Positions 41,365 to 42,815 of a stretch of 42,815 nt of DNA are shown piece by piece. Origin of the DNA: Thermofilales archaeon. Lineage in GTDB: Archaea > Thermoproteota > Thermoprotei > Thermofilales > Thermofilaceae. The stretch lies in the NCBI GenBank assembly GCA_028275925.1, contig JAPWTS010000006.1, positions 1 to 42,815 of the forward strand, read 5' to 3'. Both the position numbers and the translations under genes were made by a program. The notes beneath the pieces are model-generated. The model was not told the origin of the DNA. It ran no database searches and saw only the letters and a list, made by a program, of their open reading frames with translations. How positions within the stretch are numbered: position 1 is the first letter of the stretch; every line of letters begins with the position of its first letter.

Positions 41365-42815
41365 GTGCCTAAGCTGGTGGTCGAGGGGTTCGGGGCGATC
41401 GAGGCGGCGAGAGGAGAGACCCTTCTCGAGGCTCTCAGGAGAGGCGGGGTTCCGGTGGCCGCCGGTTGCGGCGGGCTCGGCTTGTGCGGTCTCTGCAGGG
41501 TGAAGGTCTTAGGGGGCGAGCTAAGCGAGCCGACGGCGCGCGAGCGCGAGCTGCTGGGGCGGCAGCTGGATGGCGGGTGGAGGCTCGCCTGCCAAGCCAG
41601 GGTGCTGGGCGACGCGAGCTTGGAGGTGCCGGTGCGCCGCTCGCTCGCGAAGTTCAGGGTGAGACCGGCTGCGCGCATCACCCCGCCGGCCCTCTTCATA
41701 CCCTTCGACGCCGGCGACGGGGAGCCCTCGTACGAGGAGCGGCTGCTCGAGACCCTGAGGGGGGTGGGGGTCGAAGCCCGCTCCGCCTCGCTCTCCGCCC
41801 TGAACGCGCTCTCGGTCAACCACTCCGGCGTGGCCGTGGTCGTGGAGGGCGAGGTGGTCGACGTTACCGGCTCGTACTCGGGCTACGGCTTGGCGGTGGA
41901 CGTGGGGACGACGAGCGTGGCCGCCTCGCTCGTCGACCTCGTCAGCGGGGCCACCGTAGCGGAAGCCGCGACGCTTAACGCGCAGCTCAAGTTCGGCTCC
42001 GACATCATCTCGAGGATCCGGCACGCGGTCGCCGAGCCCGAGGGGGTCCGCCAGCTCCAAGAGGCGGCGGTCGCGACCGTTAACGAGCTCCTCTCCAAGC
42101 TCGGCGCCGACCCCGGTAGGGTGTACAGGGTGGTGGTCGCCGGGAACTCCGTGATGCTGCACCTGTTCTTCGGGGTCAACCCACGCCCGCTCGGCTACCT
42201 CCCCTTCCGGCCCGTCTACAGGCGCCCGCTCGCGGCGAGAGGCAGGGAGCTGGGCCTCAACGTGCACCCGCACGCGCTGGTCGAGTCGCTCCCCATACTC
42301 GGCGGCTACGTGGGGGGCGACGTGGTCGGGGACTTGCTGACCGCGAAGCTCTGGGAGTACGGCACGGCGATGCTCATCGACGTGGGCACGAACGGCGAGA
42401 TCGTGATCAAGAAGGGGGGCGAGTACGTGGCCGCCTCGACGCCGGCGGGGCCCGCCTTCGAGGGCGTCGGCCTGCACTCGGGGATGATGGCGGTCGAGGG
42501 GGCGATCGAGAGGGTCAAGGTGGGAGCCGGCGGGGAGCCCGAGTACTCGGTGATCGGGGGCGGGGAAGCGAAGGGGATCTGCGGCTCAGGCTACATCGAC
42601 CTGCTCGCCGAGCTGCTCAGGGTCGGCCTGCTCTCGAGGGACGGCAGGCTGGCGCGAGGGCCCCGCGTCAGGGAGCTCGGCGGCACGCTCGCCTACGTGA
42701 TCGACGAGGAAAGGGGCATCGCCTTGACCCAGCAGGACGTCCGCAAGCTCCAACTCGCGATCGGCGCCGTCAAGCTCGCCGCGAAGTTCCTGATGGAGAG
42801 AGTGGGGGTCGGCCC
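41365..42815 (+). CDS. RamA-like reductive activator of corrinoid proteins (ASKHA/DUF4445), 3' end beyond window
   Basis: This frame runs 483 codons from GTG 41365 to the right edge. The N-terminal ferredoxin domain has Cys35, Cys41, Cys44 and Cys76 (CGGLGLCGLC, then RLACQA), the ligands of a [2Fe-2S] cluster. The linker and middle domain follow, then the ASKHA ATPase core: GLAVDVGTTSVA near residue 173, VVAGNSVMLHLFFGV and LIDVGTNGEIVIKK. Such proteins use ATP to reduce inactive Co(II) corrinoid to Co(I). Position 58 bases after the corrinoid protein gene supports that role; GTTTTT at 41336-41341 sits 26 bases before the start. The last part is outside the window. Confidence 0.92.
   Translation, partial: MPKLVVEGFGAIEAARGETLLEALRRGGVPVAAGCGGLGLCGLCRVKVLGGELSEPTARERELLGRQLDGGWRLACQARVLGDASLEVPVRRSLAKFRVRPAARITPPALFIPFDAGDGEPSYEERLLETLRGVGVEARSASLSALNALSVNHSGVAVVVEGEVVDVTGSYSGYGLAVDVGTTSVAASLVDLVSGATVAEAATLNAQLKFGSDIISRIRHAVAEPEGVRQLQEAAVATVNELLSKLGADPGRVYRVVVAGNSVMLHLFFGVNPRPLGYLPFRPVYRRPLAARGRELGLNVHPHALVESLPILGGYVGGDVVGDLLTAKLWEYGTAMLIDVGTNGEIVIKKGGEYVAASTPAGPAFEGVGLHSGMMAVEGAIERVKVGAGGEPEYSVIGGGEAKGICGSGYIDLLAELLRVGLLSRDGRLARGPRVRELGGTLAYVIDEERGIALTQQDVRKLQLAIGAVKLAAKFLMERVGVG

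Noticed and set aside
41521-42477. Minus-strand open frame of 318 codons opposite the corrinoid activator
   Set aside because: The plus strand has the [2Fe-2S] and ASKHA motifs; the minus frame is compositionally odd.

Overview
This window is dense, GC-rich archaeal DNA (my estimate is 60-65% GC), with genes packed on both strands and spacers usually under 100 bases. The archaeal markers are D-aminoacyl-tRNA deacylase of the DtdA type, archaeal-type PheS/PheT, an XPD-like Fe-S helicase, and many starts lying 25-28 bases downstream of a TATA box, which indicates leaderless transcripts. Anaerobic ribonucleotide reductase, a hydrogenase-like complex and corrinoid proteins point to an anaerobe. 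The gene set and style suggest a thermophilic member of Thermoproteota (Crenarchaeota), perhaps Thermofilales-like. The taxon is an inference, not a reading.

Layout. Bases 1-1425 (-) hold the start of a membrane-anchored GH5-type glycosidase, cut by the left edge. Bases 1507-5829 (+) hold a large SF2 helicase, a small unknown protein and a xylose-isomerase-like TIM barrel. Bases 5813-10496 (-) are a complete branched-chain-amino-acid-type ABC transporter operon (binding protein, LivG, LivF, LivH, LivM). Bases 10719-18303 carry a Gfo/Idh/MocA oxidoreductase, dtdA, a cyclophilin-like-fold protein, two HTH regulators, a PfkB sugar kinase and a B12-type radical SAM protein. Bases 18308-27618 (-) are a 12-gene complex-I-like cluster in the order A-B-C-D-H-I-J(N)-J(C)-K-N-L-M. 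Bases 27658-30961 hold a coiled-coil archaeal protein and a divergent galactokinase-like/GalE pair. Bases 31069-37294 hold a possible PD-(D/E)xK protein, pheT/pheS, a 43-residue small ORF and an XPD-like helicase in AT-richer DNA. Bases 37287-39966 (-) encode the class III ribonucleotide reductase and its activase. The right end (40083-42815) has a cysteine-cluster protein, a corrinoid protein and a RamA-like corrinoid activator cut by the edge.

Main discovery. The complex-I-like cluster is not ordinary complex I. Its 'NuoD' keeps all four NiFe-binding cysteines (two CxxC motifs) and its 'NuoB' has the hydrogenase-type CxxCDxE motif, so it should be a group 4 [NiFe]-hydrogenase. Yet it sits on a full complex-I-type membrane arm that includes NuoA, split NuoJ, NuoK and three antiporter-like subunits. 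There are no NADH-input genes (NuoE/F/G), so ferredoxin is the likely electron donor. It looks like an H2-evolving, ion-pumping machine with complex-I architecture.

Other themes. Several divergent gene pairs appear to share a single, sometimes palindromic, TATA element. A set of sugar genes (GH5, TIM-barrel isomerase, Gfo/Idh, PfkB, galactokinase-like, GalE) suggests carbohydrate fermentation with H2 release. The corrinoid/activator pair suggests methyl-group transfer. No tRNA, rRNA, CRISPR array or insertion sequence was recognised, and no gene-free stretch exceeds about 300 bases. The longest spacer is 10497-10718.
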